Shown: one piece after another, positions 38,432 to 47,783 of the stretch | Position numbering within the stretch: position 1 is the stretch's first letter | Layout of the letters: each line of letters opens with the position of its first letter | From: Nocardia carnea | Lineage (GTDB): Bacteria; Actinomycetota; Actinomycetes; Mycobacteriales; Mycobacteriaceae | Direction: 5' to 3' | Assembly (NCBI RefSeq): GCF_029868325.1 | Contig: NZ_JARWNW010000096.1 | Location: 42,832 to 106,831, forward strand | DNA: 64,000 nt | Translations under genes and position numbers: made by a program | The notes under the pieces: model-generated | What the model saw: only the letters and a program-made list of their open reading frames with translations | What the model was told of the DNA's origin: nothing | Databases searched by the model: none

Positions 38432-39937
38432 TCAATAGCAGGTGAGCGGCTGCAACTGGTCACCGGCTCGTGGCCCCAGGCCTTCGTAGGCGGCCGCAAT
38501 AGCCGTTACGGCCCGGCGAAGTTCGGGTTCGGGGTTCGTATAGGGCAGGCGTAGAAAGCGCTCGAACGCGCCCTGCACCCCGAACCGCGGGCCCGCCGCC
38601 AGCAGCACCCCGTGATTGGGGGCGGTGGCGGCCAGCGCGGTCGAGACGGGGGCGGGTAGCTGCGCCCACACCGACATTCCGCCCACACCGGGCAGCACAT
38701 ACCAGTCCGGCAGCTCCTCGGCCATCGCCGTCAGCAATGCCTCCCGCTGATCGCGCAGCAGTTTGCGGCGCCGCGCGAGAATGGGTTCGGCATGTTCGAG
38801 CAGGTGGACCGCCGCGAGTTGATCCATCACCGGCGTGCCGAGGTCGACGGTCGCGCGGGTGGTGAGTAACCGGGTGATCAGCGATTCCGAGGTCCGGATC
38901 CAGCCGACCCGCAGCCCGCCCCAGAACGATTTGGACGCCGACCCGATGGTGATCACCTCGGGCCCCTTCGCGAACGCGGCGACCGGCGCGACCGGGGCCC
39001 TGTCGCCGAGCGACAAGTTCGCCATGGATTCGTCGATGATCAGCGTCATCCGGGTCTCCCGGGCGATGGCCGCCAGTTCGGCGCGGGCCGGCTCGTCCAT
39101 CAGGAACCCGGTCGGGTTGTTGTGGTCGGGCACCAGATAGGCCAGGCTCGCCGCCGTCTGCCGGGCGGCGCTGCGCACACCATCCAGATCCCAGGCCGAA
39201 TCCGGATCCTCGAGACGTAACGGCACCGGCACCGGACGGGCACCGACATCCCGGATCGCCTCGATCGCATTCGGGTAGGTGGGGTGGTCGATGAGCACCC
39301 GGGCCGAGGGCGGCGCCAGCACGTTCAGCAGCAACCGCAGTCCGTGCTGGGCGCCGAGGGTCACCAGGATCTGGTCGGCCCCGGTCGGCAATCCGCGTTC
39401 GGTGTAGCGGCGGGCGATCGCTTCGCGCAGCGGCAGGATACCGACCGGGTCCATGCCGTGCGTGCTCAGGTACGACGGAATGCCCTGTAACGCAACAGAA
39501 TAGGCGTCTTCCATCTCCGGCGGCGCGGTCATCGCGGCATACGTCAGGTCGACCGCGGGCTGCGCGCCCGTCGCCATGGTGGCCAGAATCCCGCGCCCGG
39601 CCCGGCTGCCGTCGTGCGCGATCGCCGGCGGCAGCGCGACGGTGGATCGTGAGCCCTGCCGGGTGATGAGGTAACCGTGTTCGCGCAGCAGCGAATAGGT
39701 GGAGGTGACGGTGGTGCGACTGACCCCGAGGGTGGCGGCGAGATCGCGTTCACTGGGCAGGGCGATTCCCAGCGGGGCCCGGCCGTCGTGGATGAGCAGC
39801 CGGATCCCCTCCGCCAAGGCGAGGTAGGCAGGCCGGGCGGGACGCCGGGCACCCCCGTCGGCGGATGCCGGGTCCGGGCCGCGCCACTGCCCCAGATCGC
39901 GGGCGAGACCCGCGGCGCCGAGCACTCTCGTCGACAT
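38432..39937 (-). CDS. MocR-type GntR regulator with aminotransferase domain
   Basis: About 501 residues from ATG 39937; the open frame continues to 40051 over the promoter of the divergent small gene. N-terminal GntR winged helix (LAEGIRLLIHDGRAPLG, LPSERDLAATLGVSRTTVTSTY) and a fold-type I aminotransferase domain. The PLP-lysine region is ITIGSASKSFWGGLRVGWIR. MocR proteins sense PLP or amino-compounds and control vitamin B6, GABA or transport genes; the nearest possible target is the divergent membrane peptide gene. Confidence 0.92.
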   Translation of the reverse strand: MSTRVLGAAGLARDLGQWRGPDPASADGGARRPARPAYLALAEGIRLLIHDGRAPLGIALPSERDLAATLGVSRTTVTSTYSLLREHGYLITRQGSRSTVALPPAIAHDGSRAGRGILATMATGAQPAVDLTYAAMTAPPEMEDAYSVALQGIPSYLSTHGMDPVGILPLREAIARRYTERGLPTGADQILVTLGAQHGLRLLLNVLAPPSARVLIDHPTYPNAIEAIRDVGARPVPVPLRLEDPDSAWDLDGVRSAARQTAASLAYLVPDHNNPTGFLMDEPARAELAAIARETRMTLIIDESMANLSLGDRAPVAPVAAFAKGPEVITIGSASKSFWGGLRVGWIRTSESLITRLLTTRATVDLGTPVMDQLAAVHLLEHAEPILARRRKLLRDQREALLTAMAEELPDWYVLPGVGGMSVWAQLPAPVSTALAATAPNHGVLLAAGPRFGVQGAFERFLRLPYTNPEPELRRAVTAIAAAYEGLGPRAGDQLQPLTCY

Positions 39938-39997
39938 AGGTCCAGTATCGACCGATTGGCTCTTTATCGGCAAGTCCACTCGGGTGATAGTGGGAGC

Positions 39998-40222
39998 ATG
40001 ACACTCTTTGTGGCGCTCGTGGGAGTGGGAACCTTCGTCTATTTCGCTCACCAGTACCTGGTCACCGAATCGCGACTACCGGAATTACTGGAGCGGTACC
40101 GGCCACTCGGTTCGGTCACCGAAGAATCGCTCACGCGGTACGACGCCGAGCGCGGATACCGGGACCTGAATGCCGCACGCTCGCACCGGGAAGCGTCGGC
40201 GCTGCACACCCGGACAACCTGA
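39998..40222 (+). CDS. Small single-pass membrane protein
   Basis: 74 residues from ATG 39998, preceded by GTGGGAGC. An N-terminal hydrophobic helix (LFVALVGVGTFVYFAHQYLV) is followed by a charged tail (LLERYRPLGS...). No recognised domain. It is divergent from the MocR regulator, 60 bases apart, so it may be its target. The reading frame continues an unrelated open frame upstream, hence moderate confidence. Confidence 0.55.
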   Translation: MTLFVALVGVGTFVYFAHQYLVTESRLPELLERYRPLGSVTEESLTRYDAERGYRDLNAARSHREASALHTRTT

Positions 40223-40422
40223 ACCCGAACCCCGGAAAACCCGAGGTCGTGCCCCCTGACCCGGTAACCCCGGCCGAGCCCGGGACCCCCGAACCGTACC
40301 CGGACAAGTCCGCCCGCCGGACCCATGAGGCGGACTGCGGCCGACGGCGACGCGATCCGGCACACACTGTCGACAGCCCGCCGAACCCTGCCAGTCCAGT
40401 TTTTCAACTGGACTGGTTTCGG

Positions 40423-40710
40423 CTACTTCAGGGGATGCTGACGGTAGAACTCGCACGACTCACCCGACAGCAAACCGTCCTCACAGGCGAAATACGTCTG
40501 GATACAGGAATTGGTATCGCACCCCAGCCGCACCAGCTCATCCCGGATACGCACACTGCGCTCCTGCGGGGTCTCGGTCGTCACCTGCGCCGCCACCGGA
40601 GCCGCGGCCGTGGCGTGGCTACCGGCGTCCTGCGCACACCCGTAGAGCAGCGCAGTCGCAGCGCACAACGATACGGTCGCGGCGAATCGGACGGCGGATT
40701 TCCTGCCCAT
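40423..40710 (-). CDS. Small cysteine-rich lipoprotein
   Basis: 95 residues from ATG 40710. A basic N-terminus, a hydrophobic stretch and lipobox LLYGC (Cys25) indicate a lipid-anchored exported protein. The mature part has four further cysteines (LGCDTNSCIQTYFACEDGLL, then SGESCEF), likely forming two disulfides. No known family recognised. About 290 bases separate it from the DUF3558-like lipoprotein, so the two may or may not share a promoter. Confidence 0.75.
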   Translation of the reverse strand: MGRKSAVRFAATVSLCAATALLYGCAQDAGSHATAAAPVAAQVTTETPQERSVRIRDELVRLGCDTNSCIQTYFACEDGLLSGESCEFYRQHPLK

Positions 40711-40997
40711 AGAATACGCACCTCCACATCCCCCGGGGTGTTCGACGAGCGGTCAGCGTAACCGATCCCCGCCAGAACCTACGCCCGATCGTCGTCACAG
40801 CCACCTTCGGAGATCCTGGCCGCATTCACGGAATCAGCACGACACCCTTCCGTGTCATTCGCCGGTGCGATGCGGGCTCGACGACACGATCCACACCCGA
40901 ACACCGCGAGCCAACAGGCGTCGATGAATTCTTCACCGGGTCTGGCCCACGGTCTCCGACTGGTGAGATCCCGCGGCACGTATAGGGCGGAGCTGGT

Positions 40998-41564
40998 CTA
41001 CGCAGTCGGAAGGTATTGCTCCAGATCCTCTACGTGGCGGCGAATCAGCGAGCACGCCTCGCTGTGGTCAATCGGCGAGCGTGGCGTGACGATGAACTCC
41101 GCCCGGCTCTCGTAGGGCATCTCGACAACGAGGTCACACCCACCGCTTTCTGTGTCCGGAGCCGCGAAAGCGCGACGTGAGCCGAAGCGCATAGTCGTCA
41201 CTGGCCCGTTCTCACTGCTCTTCGAGTACGCCCTGTCGTAGGGCGACTCGGTAATGGATAAGACGACTACGAAATACCGCGGCGGGTCCGCTTCCCATGA
41301 GCACGCCTGGACGATGAGCGTGTCGTCGCCCAGGGCGTCGTTTGCGGTGTCCGGATCCAGGCCGGTATCGGAAAGCGCGGTATCCGGCAGTGTACAAGGG
41401 TCCCACGCGACCGCCGGACCTATCGGCACGGTGGTCGGGGCCGCGGATGTCTGGATCGACTGTTGCGCCGACTCCGTTGCGGGTGCTTGTTCCCCGCATC
41501 CAACGGGAAGCAGTAGCAACCCGATCAATAGGCACAAGCCCGGCACAGCTTCGTTCAGATTCAT
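40998..41564 (-). CDS. DUF3558-like lipoprotein
   Basis: 188 residues from ATG 41564 (the frame is open to 41792 but the signal sequence starts here). Signal peptide with lipobox LLPVGC (Cys23). The mature domain has AWDPCTLPDTALSDTGLDPD and QACSWEAD, the paired-cysteine pattern of DUF3558, a family of mycolic-actinobacterial lipoproteins. Function unknown. Downstream of a large LuxR regulator on the same strand. Confidence 0.82.
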   Translation of the reverse strand: MNLNEAVPGLCLLIGLLLLPVGCGEQAPATESAQQSIQTSAAPTTVPIGPAVAWDPCTLPDTALSDTGLDPDTANDALGDDTLIVQACSWEADPPRYFVVVLSITESPYDRAYSKSSENGPVTTMRFGSRRAFAAPDTESGGCDLVVEMPYESRAEFIVTPRSPIDHSEACSLIRRHVEDLEQYLPTA

Positions 41565-41736
41565 CTCGATCCCCGTAACCCGTCCGCCGATGACCAGTTC
41601 GTAGTAGCAGAGCACCGGTGTCTCCGCACTATTTCCGACCTCCGCGAGACCGGCGTGATCACGCGGGAGGAGAACCAGGACAGTCGGCCCCGCAGTCCCA
41701 ATCGGCCAGAAGATGGTCGCCGGTGATCTGTCGGCT

Positions 41737-44337
41737 TCAGAGGGCCGATTCGCCGCGCAGCAGTGCGGCGAGCGACTCCCGATCGGTGACATCGAGCTTG
41801 GTGCAAGCCCGATACAGGTGTCCTTCCACCGTCCGGACCGAAACGGTGAGCCGGTCGGCGATCTGCCGGTTGCTCAGGCCCGCCGCCACCAGATTCGCGA
41901 TCTCCCGCTCCCGGGCGGTGAGCGGGAGCGGCTGGGCGGCGTCGCGTAGCGCCGGGGTCGACGCACCATCGCATGCGGCGGCCAGGCGGTTGGCGTGAGC
42001 GGCCGATTCCAGTAGTCGTCGCCGATCGCCGGCCCGGTCGTGGACGGTGGCGGCCTGCGCTGCGGCATCGGCGGCCGAAAGCCGCGCGCCCAGGCTTTCG
42101 AAATCGGCTGCTGCCGCGTCCAGCTCGGCGCCGTCGCGCCGCGACAGTGCTACCGCATGCCGCGCCTGTGCCCGGACCAGTGGCCCGTCCACCCGGTTCG
42201 CCAGATCGGCCAGCCGTGGCGCCACCGACCCCGCACCGAACCGGGCGGCGGTGTGCAGTGCCAGTGCCTCCACGGCGTGCTGGTCGGCGCGGGCGGCGGC
42301 GTCCGCGGCACGGAGCGCGCGCTCGACGGCGGTGCTGACCGTGCCCTCGGCCGCCGCCAGGCAGGCACGGGCGATCTCGAGCTGCGGTTCGTAGACGGCG
42401 CTGTGCCGGCCGCCGCGGGCATCGGCTTCGGCGATCGATTCGGCGGCCTCGGCCGGGCGGCCGAGCGCCGCGTAGGCCTCGGCGAGCCGGATCCGGGCGG
42501 GGAACATCCAGGCGGCGGCACCCTCCGCGGTGAGCGCGGCCAGTGCCTGCTCCAGATTGTCGATACCGGCGGCGAACCGGCCGTGCGCCACATCGACGGT
42601 GCCCTGCAGGATCTTCGACATCCCCCACGCCAGGTATTGGCCGGGCGCGGAATACCCGAAGTATTCGGTGGCCCGGTGACCCGCGGCGGTCAGGTCGCCA
42701 GTGAGGACGAGCGCCAGCACCTCGGCATGGGTCGACATGAACCGGTTCAGGCCGTCGATATGCGGCTCCACCGCGCGACCCCGCTCCGCATAGTCCCTTG
42801 CCTCGGCCGCGCGCCCGAGCAGCGCCGCCGCGAGCCCACCACCGAAGGCCGCCCACCACACCGCCCACGGCGGCCCGTCCGCGGCCCGCAGCACCTGTTC
42901 GGATTCGCGCAGCGCATCGCCGAGCCGGTTCTCGCTCACCGCGCAGGCGGCGGCGAGGCCGGTCGTGATCAGGGCGATTTTCGGATGCGTGATACGCGAC
43001 CGCACCAGCGTCAGCACCTCGTCGGCTTTGTCGGCATCGCCCATGGCCCACAGCAGATTCGACACCCGGGTACTGCCCCAGCGGGCCAGCTGTACCTCGT
43101 CGAGATCGTCGGCGTCGAAACTGGCCAGCGTCCGCTCGGCCTCGATGCGGTGCCCCTGCCACAGCAGTGCCCGGGCCAGCAGGTCCGCGGATTCCACCCC
43201 GCCGCGGCGTTCCACCGCCGCCCGCGCGAACCGTTCGCCCAGCGGTAGATTCGCCAAGCCGATCGCGTCCTCGGCGGCGGATTCGAACAGTTCCAGGTCA
43301 GCGGATTTATCGCTGTCCAAGGCAAGTTCGGCGAGCCGGATGCGATCGGCGGCGGAATTGATCCGGCGCTGTTTGAGCGCGGAGTACAGCTTGCCGCGTA
43401 ACCGCCGGGAGGTCGCGATGCCCAGCCGGCGCCGGATCACCTCACCGAACAGCGGATGGTTGTACCGCACCACCAGATCGCGGCCGTCCTCCACCACCCG
43501 GATCACGCCGCCGTTTTCGGCCGATTCCACCGCCTCCTCACCGGCCAGCTCCGCCATCACCTCGAGATCGGCGGGTTCGCAGAAGGTGAGCAATTCCAGT
43601 ACCCGCAGCACGGATTCGGGCAGCTGCTCGACCCGATCTTCCAGCAGCGCGGCCAATTCGGAGGTGACCGCGGCCCGCCCCCGCAACTGCCACACCCCGT
43701 TCACCTGCCGCAACGAACCCGCCTCCAGCGCACCCTCCACCAGATGCCGCAGGAACAGGGCGTTACCGCCCGAGGACTCCCACATCAGGTTGGCGGTGAA
43801 ACCCTCGAGTTGCCCACCCAGCATCGATTCCACCAGGTCCACGCTCTGCTGCTGCGTGAACGGGGGCAGGTGGATCCGCAGCAGATGGCCGTCTTTCCAC
43901 AGCGTGGTCACCGCGTCCGGCACCGGAACACCGTCGCGCACGGTGGCGACGATTCGCGCGGCCTTGTCGATCGCCAACTGCAGCAGCAGGGTCGCCGAGA
44001 GCTGGTCGAGCAGATGCGCGTCGTCGACCCCGATGGTGGTGAGCCCGTCGGCGAGCAACGCTTCCCGGGCCGCGGCCATGAAGGTCACCGGATCGTGCGC
44101 GGTGTACACACCGACCATATGCGCGAACACGCCGAGCGGAATACTGCGCGCCGATTCGGTTCCCGCCACCCAGCGGATATTGCCGCCACCTGCCTCGGCC
44201 GCTCGCCGCGCGAGGGTGGTCTTCCCGACACCGGGTTCCCCGATGAGTACAGCGCCCACGTGATCGGAGCCGGTGAGCGTCGCGCGAATCGCTTCGAACT
44301 CGTTCGCCCGTTCGATCATCGGCCAGTTCCGAGCCAT
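41737..44337 (-). CDS. Large LuxR-family (LAL-type) ATPase regulator
   Basis: 866 residues from ATG 44337. N-terminal AAA/NACHT-like ATPase with Walker A IGEPGVGKTT (about 32-41) and Walker B-like LTTIGVDDAHLL, a long TPR-like helical middle section, and a C-terminal LuxR helix-turn-helix (LTAREREIANLVAAGLSNRQ, RTVEGHLYRACTKLDV). LAL regulators usually activate secondary-metabolite, sugar or stress genes in response to nucleotides or small ligands. The nearest same-strand gene is the DUF3558 lipoprotein, 172 bases downstream; no biosynthetic cluster is in the window. Confidence 0.93.
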   Translation of the reverse strand: MARNWPMIERANEFEAIRATLTGSDHVGAVLIGEPGVGKTTLARRAAEAGGGNIRWVAGTESARSIPLGVFAHMVGVYTAHDPVTFMAAAREALLADGLTTIGVDDAHLLDQLSATLLLQLAIDKAARIVATVRDGVPVPDAVTTLWKDGHLLRIHLPPFTQQQSVDLVESMLGGQLEGFTANLMWESSGGNALFLRHLVEGALEAGSLRQVNGVWQLRGRAAVTSELAALLEDRVEQLPESVLRVLELLTFCEPADLEVMAELAGEEAVESAENGGVIRVVEDGRDLVVRYNHPLFGEVIRRRLGIATSRRLRGKLYSALKQRRINSAADRIRLAELALDSDKSADLELFESAAEDAIGLANLPLGERFARAAVERRGGVESADLLARALLWQGHRIEAERTLASFDADDLDEVQLARWGSTRVSNLLWAMGDADKADEVLTLVRSRITHPKIALITTGLAAACAVSENRLGDALRESEQVLRAADGPPWAVWWAAFGGGLAAALLGRAAEARDYAERGRAVEPHIDGLNRFMSTHAEVLALVLTGDLTAAGHRATEYFGYSAPGQYLAWGMSKILQGTVDVAHGRFAAGIDNLEQALAALTAEGAAAWMFPARIRLAEAYAALGRPAEAAESIAEADARGGRHSAVYEPQLEIARACLAAAEGTVSTAVERALRAADAAARADQHAVEALALHTAARFGAGSVAPRLADLANRVDGPLVRAQARHAVALSRRDGAELDAAAADFESLGARLSAADAAAQAATVHDRAGDRRRLLESAAHANRLAAACDGASTPALRDAAQPLPLTAREREIANLVAAGLSNRQIADRLTVSVRTVEGHLYRACTKLDVTDRESLAALLRGESAL

Positions 44338-44425
44338 CTTTCTACTGTATAGGCCGCATTACCGGGCAACGGCGACGAACTGTCGACTGCGACACCGTCG
44401 CTACGGGACCGGACCTGAAAACCGG

Positions 44426-44722
44426 TCAGCTCTCGCCCACTTCGCAGGCCAGACCGTCGCCGTCTTCGTCGAGTCGAAACGAGTATCCGGGCTGCCCGGC
44501 GAACAGCGGAGTGTGGGATTCGCTGCGGGCGTGAACGCAATTCATGTAGTAGGGATATTCGTCGTCCTCCGCCTCCTCGTCCGCTCGATCCGCGGGCAGC
44601 GGATGCGAATCGTCGACCCGATTCGATGAGGTCTGGGTATCGGCGGCGGCCGGCGCCGCGGACAGGGCGGTCAGCGCGCAGCCGGCGACGACAAGGCGCG
44701 CGAGGGTTCTGGGTGTCTTCAT
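44426..44722 (-). CDS. Secreted excalibur-domain protein
   Basis: 98 residues from ATG 44722, with AAGGACT upstream. A Sec signal peptide ends near AAPAAADTQ. After an acidic linker comes an excalibur calcium-binding domain: YYMNCVHARSESHTPLFAGQ followed by LDEDGDGLACE, with the DxDxDG loop and two cysteines. Such proteins are often exported nucleases or cell-wall proteins; here the domain stands alone. Follows the 807-residue membrane protein but is separated by a strong terminator. Confidence 0.85.
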   Translation of the reverse strand: MKTPRTLARLVVAGCALTALSAAPAAADTQTSSNRVDDSHPLPADRADEEAEDDEYPYYMNCVHARSESHTPLFAGQPGYSFRLDEDGDGLACEVGES

Positions 44723-44758
44723 CACGGGAGTCCTTGATGCTGGGGTACTCCCATCCTC

Positions 44759-44804
44759 ACGCGCGGCCGGGAAAAGTGAAAGACCCTTGTTCCCGGCCGC
44801 GCGT
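44759..44804 (-). terminator. Terminator after the 807-residue membrane protein gene
   Basis: Perfect 15-bp stem ACGCGCGGCCGGGAA / TTCCCGGCCGCGCGT around a 16-base loop, 10 bases past the stop at 44815. Confidence 0.8.
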
Positions 44805-44814
44805 GCGCCGTCTC

Positions 44815-47238
44815 TTACTGAGCGCCCGCGGGCGGGTCGCACACCTTCCAACCGGAATCGGTTTCCTGAAGATCGAAGGTGCGGGTGGTTTCCTCCGGAT
44901 CGGCCTCGGTCTGCACCGTGACCTGCGCCAGGGCCGTGCGATCGGTGATCTTGACCGCGTCGACACCGGTGACCTCGGGAATACTGCCCTCACTCACCGC
45001 CTGCCGATGGACACCGGCAAACTGCTCCTCCGACAACCCCTGGTAGTAGTCGTGCAACGCACCGCAGGTGGCATCACGCAGCGCCGGCAGATCACCGCTT
45101 TCCAGCGCACCGGTGTAATCGCCGATGGCCGCGCTGATCCGGGCCTGCGGAGAATCGTCACCCGACCCGGCGCCCACCAGAATCGCGATCAACGCGACCA
45201 CAAGCGCCACCGCGACCCCACCGGCGATCAGCCATTTCTTGTTGCCCTCACCCGGTGTCGGCGCGGGGGCCGGCGCCGGTTCCACCCGCTGCGGCTGGGC
45301 CCGCTGCGGCGGCGCCTGCGCGACCCGCTGTTCGGCCGCGGTGGGTTTCAGGTCGGCCGGTGAGGGCGCAGTTCCCGGCCGCGGCGGCGGAGATTGCGGG
45401 CGGCCCCCCTGCCGCTGCCCCGGCGGCGGACCACCCGGACGCTGCGGCGCGGGCTGTTCGGGCCGGCCCGGCGCCTGCGGCCCGGGTCGTTTCGGACCCG
45501 GCTGCGACCGCGGTGTTGCGGGCGGTTTCGACAGCGCCGGCGCCCCCGGCCCGACGCGATCGGTCCGGGCGGGCCCCTGCGGGCCACCCGGTGGCTGTCC
45601 CGGCCGGCCGGCCTTGCGCACCTGGTTCATATCGATCCGCGCGGTGGCGTCGGGGTCCGGTTTCTGTTCCGGCATCGCGACGGTGCACGCCTCGTCCGGC
45701 CGCTGCTGCCGCGGAATCACCACCGTCCGCGCCTCGCCGTTGTGCGGACCCGGCTCGGACTCGCCGGACGTACCCGCTGGGTCCTCCGCATCCGGGTCAC
45801 CCGCGCCGGCCCGGTCGTCCTCGCCGCCTTCCGCTGCGGCACCGGTTTCCGAACCGTCCGCGACTACACCGCCGGACGCCGCCTGCCGGTCACCCGATTG
45901 TTCGGCAGCACTGCCCGGATCACCCCCGTCGGCCGGCCGCGCCGCATCGTCTTCCCCGGCGACCGTCGCCGGAGAATCCTCCGCACCGACCTCGCGGCTC
46001 CCCGCACCTGCCTCCGACTCCGCAGCTCCTACGTGCCCCGCGCCTTGTTTGCCGTCGGCCTGTTCCGGCGAACTCCCGGCACCGCTGAGCTCGGCCTCGT
46101 CAGCGCCGTCCGGTTTGCCGGAACCTTCCCCCTCCGCCGATCGGGGCGCATCCTCCCCGTTACCGCTCTGCTCCGCGGGATCGCCGTCGCTACCGGACGC
46201 GACTCCGGCAACTGCTCCCGATTCACCGGTATCGGCAGACATCCCCGCGGCGCTCGCCGCCACGGCAGCGCCACCAACCGCGGCTGCGGCACCGCCGGAG
46301 GCAGCCACCTTCTTCAAGGCTTCGGTCGGCGCTGCCGACTCGGATTCGACCGCGCCGGCATCGTCGTGTTCCTTCTCAGCAGCCGATTCCGGATCGACCC
46401 GGCCTTCGGCATCTGAAGCGCCAGCGGCCTCGTCGGCGCCCTTGCCTGTAGATGTGGGCTCATGTGCCGGAGTCTGCCGCGGCTCCGCAGCATCCGAGTC
46501 CGAGTCGAAGTCCGGGTCATCGTCCGGAGTGCCGGCCGACCGGCCCGAGTCCGCGCTACCGTCGGCGTCCTTCGCAGCGGGTTCCGGCGGTGCGTCTGCA
46601 ACTCGTCCTGCTCCCGCTTGCGCGGCGCCGGCCGATTCGCCGGAAGCCGCCGGCGCGGCGCCGTTCGCAGATTTCACGGGGTCGGACGCTGTCGGTGTCT
46701 TGCCGGCGGGCGGGTGGTCATTCTCCGCCGGCCCGCTGCCCGAATCCTTCTTCCCGCCCGCCGGCCCGGTACCGCTCTCCTCGGCCGAACTCGCATCTAC
46801 CGCGGAAACATCTGCCCGCTCGGTCTTTTCCTCCGATCCGCTGGCGCCCTGTTCCGACCCCGGTTCATCGCCCGCCGCGGGCGCCGCAGACTCACTGCCG
46901 GCTCCGGCAGCGGCACCCGCTTGCTCCGCGGACGAGGTCCGGATCGCCGCTGTCTCGGCCTCACCTTCCGCTGCCTCGCCCGCGGCCCCGGTGTCATCCG
47001 AGCCGGCTGCCGACGCCCGCGGGAGGGCCTCGGTGGGGGCGTTGCTCTCCCCGGGGGCGGGTTCGTCAGCCGAACCGGCCTCGCTGTCTCGACCGAGTGA
47101 CCGGCGGATCCGGGAGGTCACCGCGTCGGCTGCCTGCGACAGCTGCGTTCCGGTGTCCGTGGCATCCGGCGTCGCGGTAGGCGAGCCGGGGCCGGATTCG
47201 GAGCGCGTCGGTTTCTCGTCGTCGGTCGGGTGCGGCAC
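44815..47238 (-). CDS. Acidic low-complexity membrane protein with Rv0361-like C-terminal domain
   Basis: About 807 residues from GTG 47238, which follows GAGGGGTACAG; the frame is open to 48003 over DUF3151. Residues 1-500 are almost entirely Ala/Glu/Ser/Gly/Asp and predicted disordered; about 500-680 are Pro/Gln/Arg/Gly-rich and include Thr sites such as ARTVVIPRQQ. One transmembrane helix (WLIAGGVAVALVVALIAILV) precedes a 110-residue extracytoplasmic domain ending DSGWKVCDPPAGAQ. The tail and the neighbouring DUF3151 gene match Rv0361/Rv0360c in M. tuberculosis, but the N-terminus is far longer. The Thr motif could be a kinase site; function unknown. Confidence 0.82.
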   Translation of the reverse strand: MPHPTDDEKPTRSESGPGSPTATPDATDTGTQLSQAADAVTSRIRRSLGRDSEAGSADEPAPGESNAPTEALPRASAAGSDDTGAAGEAAEGEAETAAIRTSSAEQAGAAAGAGSESAAPAAGDEPGSEQGASGSEEKTERADVSAVDASSAEESGTGPAGGKKDSGSGPAENDHPPAGKTPTASDPVKSANGAAPAASGESAGAAQAGAGRVADAPPEPAAKDADGSADSGRSAGTPDDDPDFDSDSDAAEPRQTPAHEPTSTGKGADEAAGASDAEGRVDPESAAEKEHDDAGAVESESAAPTEALKKVAASGGAAAAVGGAAVAASAAGMSADTGESGAVAGVASGSDGDPAEQSGNGEDAPRSAEGEGSGKPDGADEAELSGAGSSPEQADGKQGAGHVGAAESEAGAGSREVGAEDSPATVAGEDDAARPADGGDPGSAAEQSGDRQAASGGVVADGSETGAAAEGGEDDRAGAGDPDAEDPAGTSGESEPGPHNGEARTVVIPRQQRPDEACTVAMPEQKPDPDATARIDMNQVRKAGRPGQPPGGPQGPARTDRVGPGAPALSKPPATPRSQPGPKRPGPQAPGRPEQPAPQRPGGPPPGQRQGGRPQSPPPRPGTAPSPADLKPTAAEQRVAQAPPQRAQPQRVEPAPAPAPTPGEGNKKWLIAGGVAVALVVALIAILVGAGSGDDSPQARISAAIGDYTGALESGDLPALRDATCGALHDYYQGLSEEQFAGVHRQAVSEGSIPEVTGVDAVKITDRTALAQVTVQTEADPEETTRTFDLQETDSGWKVCDPPAGAQ

Positions 47239-47325
47239 CTGTACCCCTCGTTGCTGGCAGACAGAAAATGTGACGTAGAAGGCCAGCCTATCGAGCATTC
47301 CCGGTGGCCGTGCACAATGAACCGC

Positions 47326-47769
47326 ATGACCTCGTTCGGTGATCTGCTCGGACCGCAACCTGTACTCCTTCCTGAACTGCACGATGCGGAAGACGCGCTC
47401 GACGCGGGCACCGATCCGGTGCAGGTGGCCGCGGAGAATCCGGCCGCTTCGATCGCCTGGGCGGCGCTCGCCGAGGCCGCCCTGGAGCGCGCCGCGGACG
47501 CCGCGGAACCGATCAATCACGACGTTGTCGCCGCCTACGCGTTCGCCCGTACCGGCTACCACCGTGGGCTGGATCTGCTGCGTCGCAACGGCTGGAAGGG
47601 TTTCGGCCCGGTGCCGTGGGAGCACGAACCCAATCGCGGTTTCCTGCGCAGTGTGGGGGCCTTGGCGAAAGCGGCGCGGGCCGTCGGCGAAACCGACGAG
47701 TACGCCCGCTGCCTGGATCTGCTCGAGGATTGTGATCCGCGGGCGGCCGGGGAAGTCGGTCTGGACTGA
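47326..47769 (+). CDS. DUF3151 protein (Rv0360c family)
   Basis: 147 residues from ATG 47326 (MTSFGDLLGPQPVLLP); ATG 47317 is an alternative. A small helical cytoplasmic protein with the family features DPVQVAAENPAASIAWAALA, AYAFARTGYHRGLDLLRRNG and WEHEPNRGFLRSVGAL. Function unknown. Divergent from the Rv0361-like gene as in mycobacteria, and followed 14 bases later by a FUSC transporter. Confidence 0.9.
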   Translation: MTSFGDLLGPQPVLLPELHDAEDALDAGTDPVQVAAENPAASIAWAALAEAALERAADAAEPINHDVVAAYAFARTGYHRGLDLLRRNGWKGFGPVPWEHEPNRGFLRSVGALAKAARAVGETDEYARCLDLLEDCDPRAAGEVGLD

Positions 47770-47783
47770 ACGTTTTCGCGCCC

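Noticed and set aside
40779..40979. Minus-strand 66-residue Cys-containing ORF between the two lipoprotein genes
   Set aside because: No ribosome site, no signal peptide and no recognisable family; it could be chance coding in a gap of under 300 bases.
45125..47278. Plus-strand 717-residue open frame rich in Ala/Ser/Pro
   Set aside because: It is the antisense shadow of the acidic low-complexity protein on the minus strand; high GC keeps several frames open, and it has no domain or start signal.
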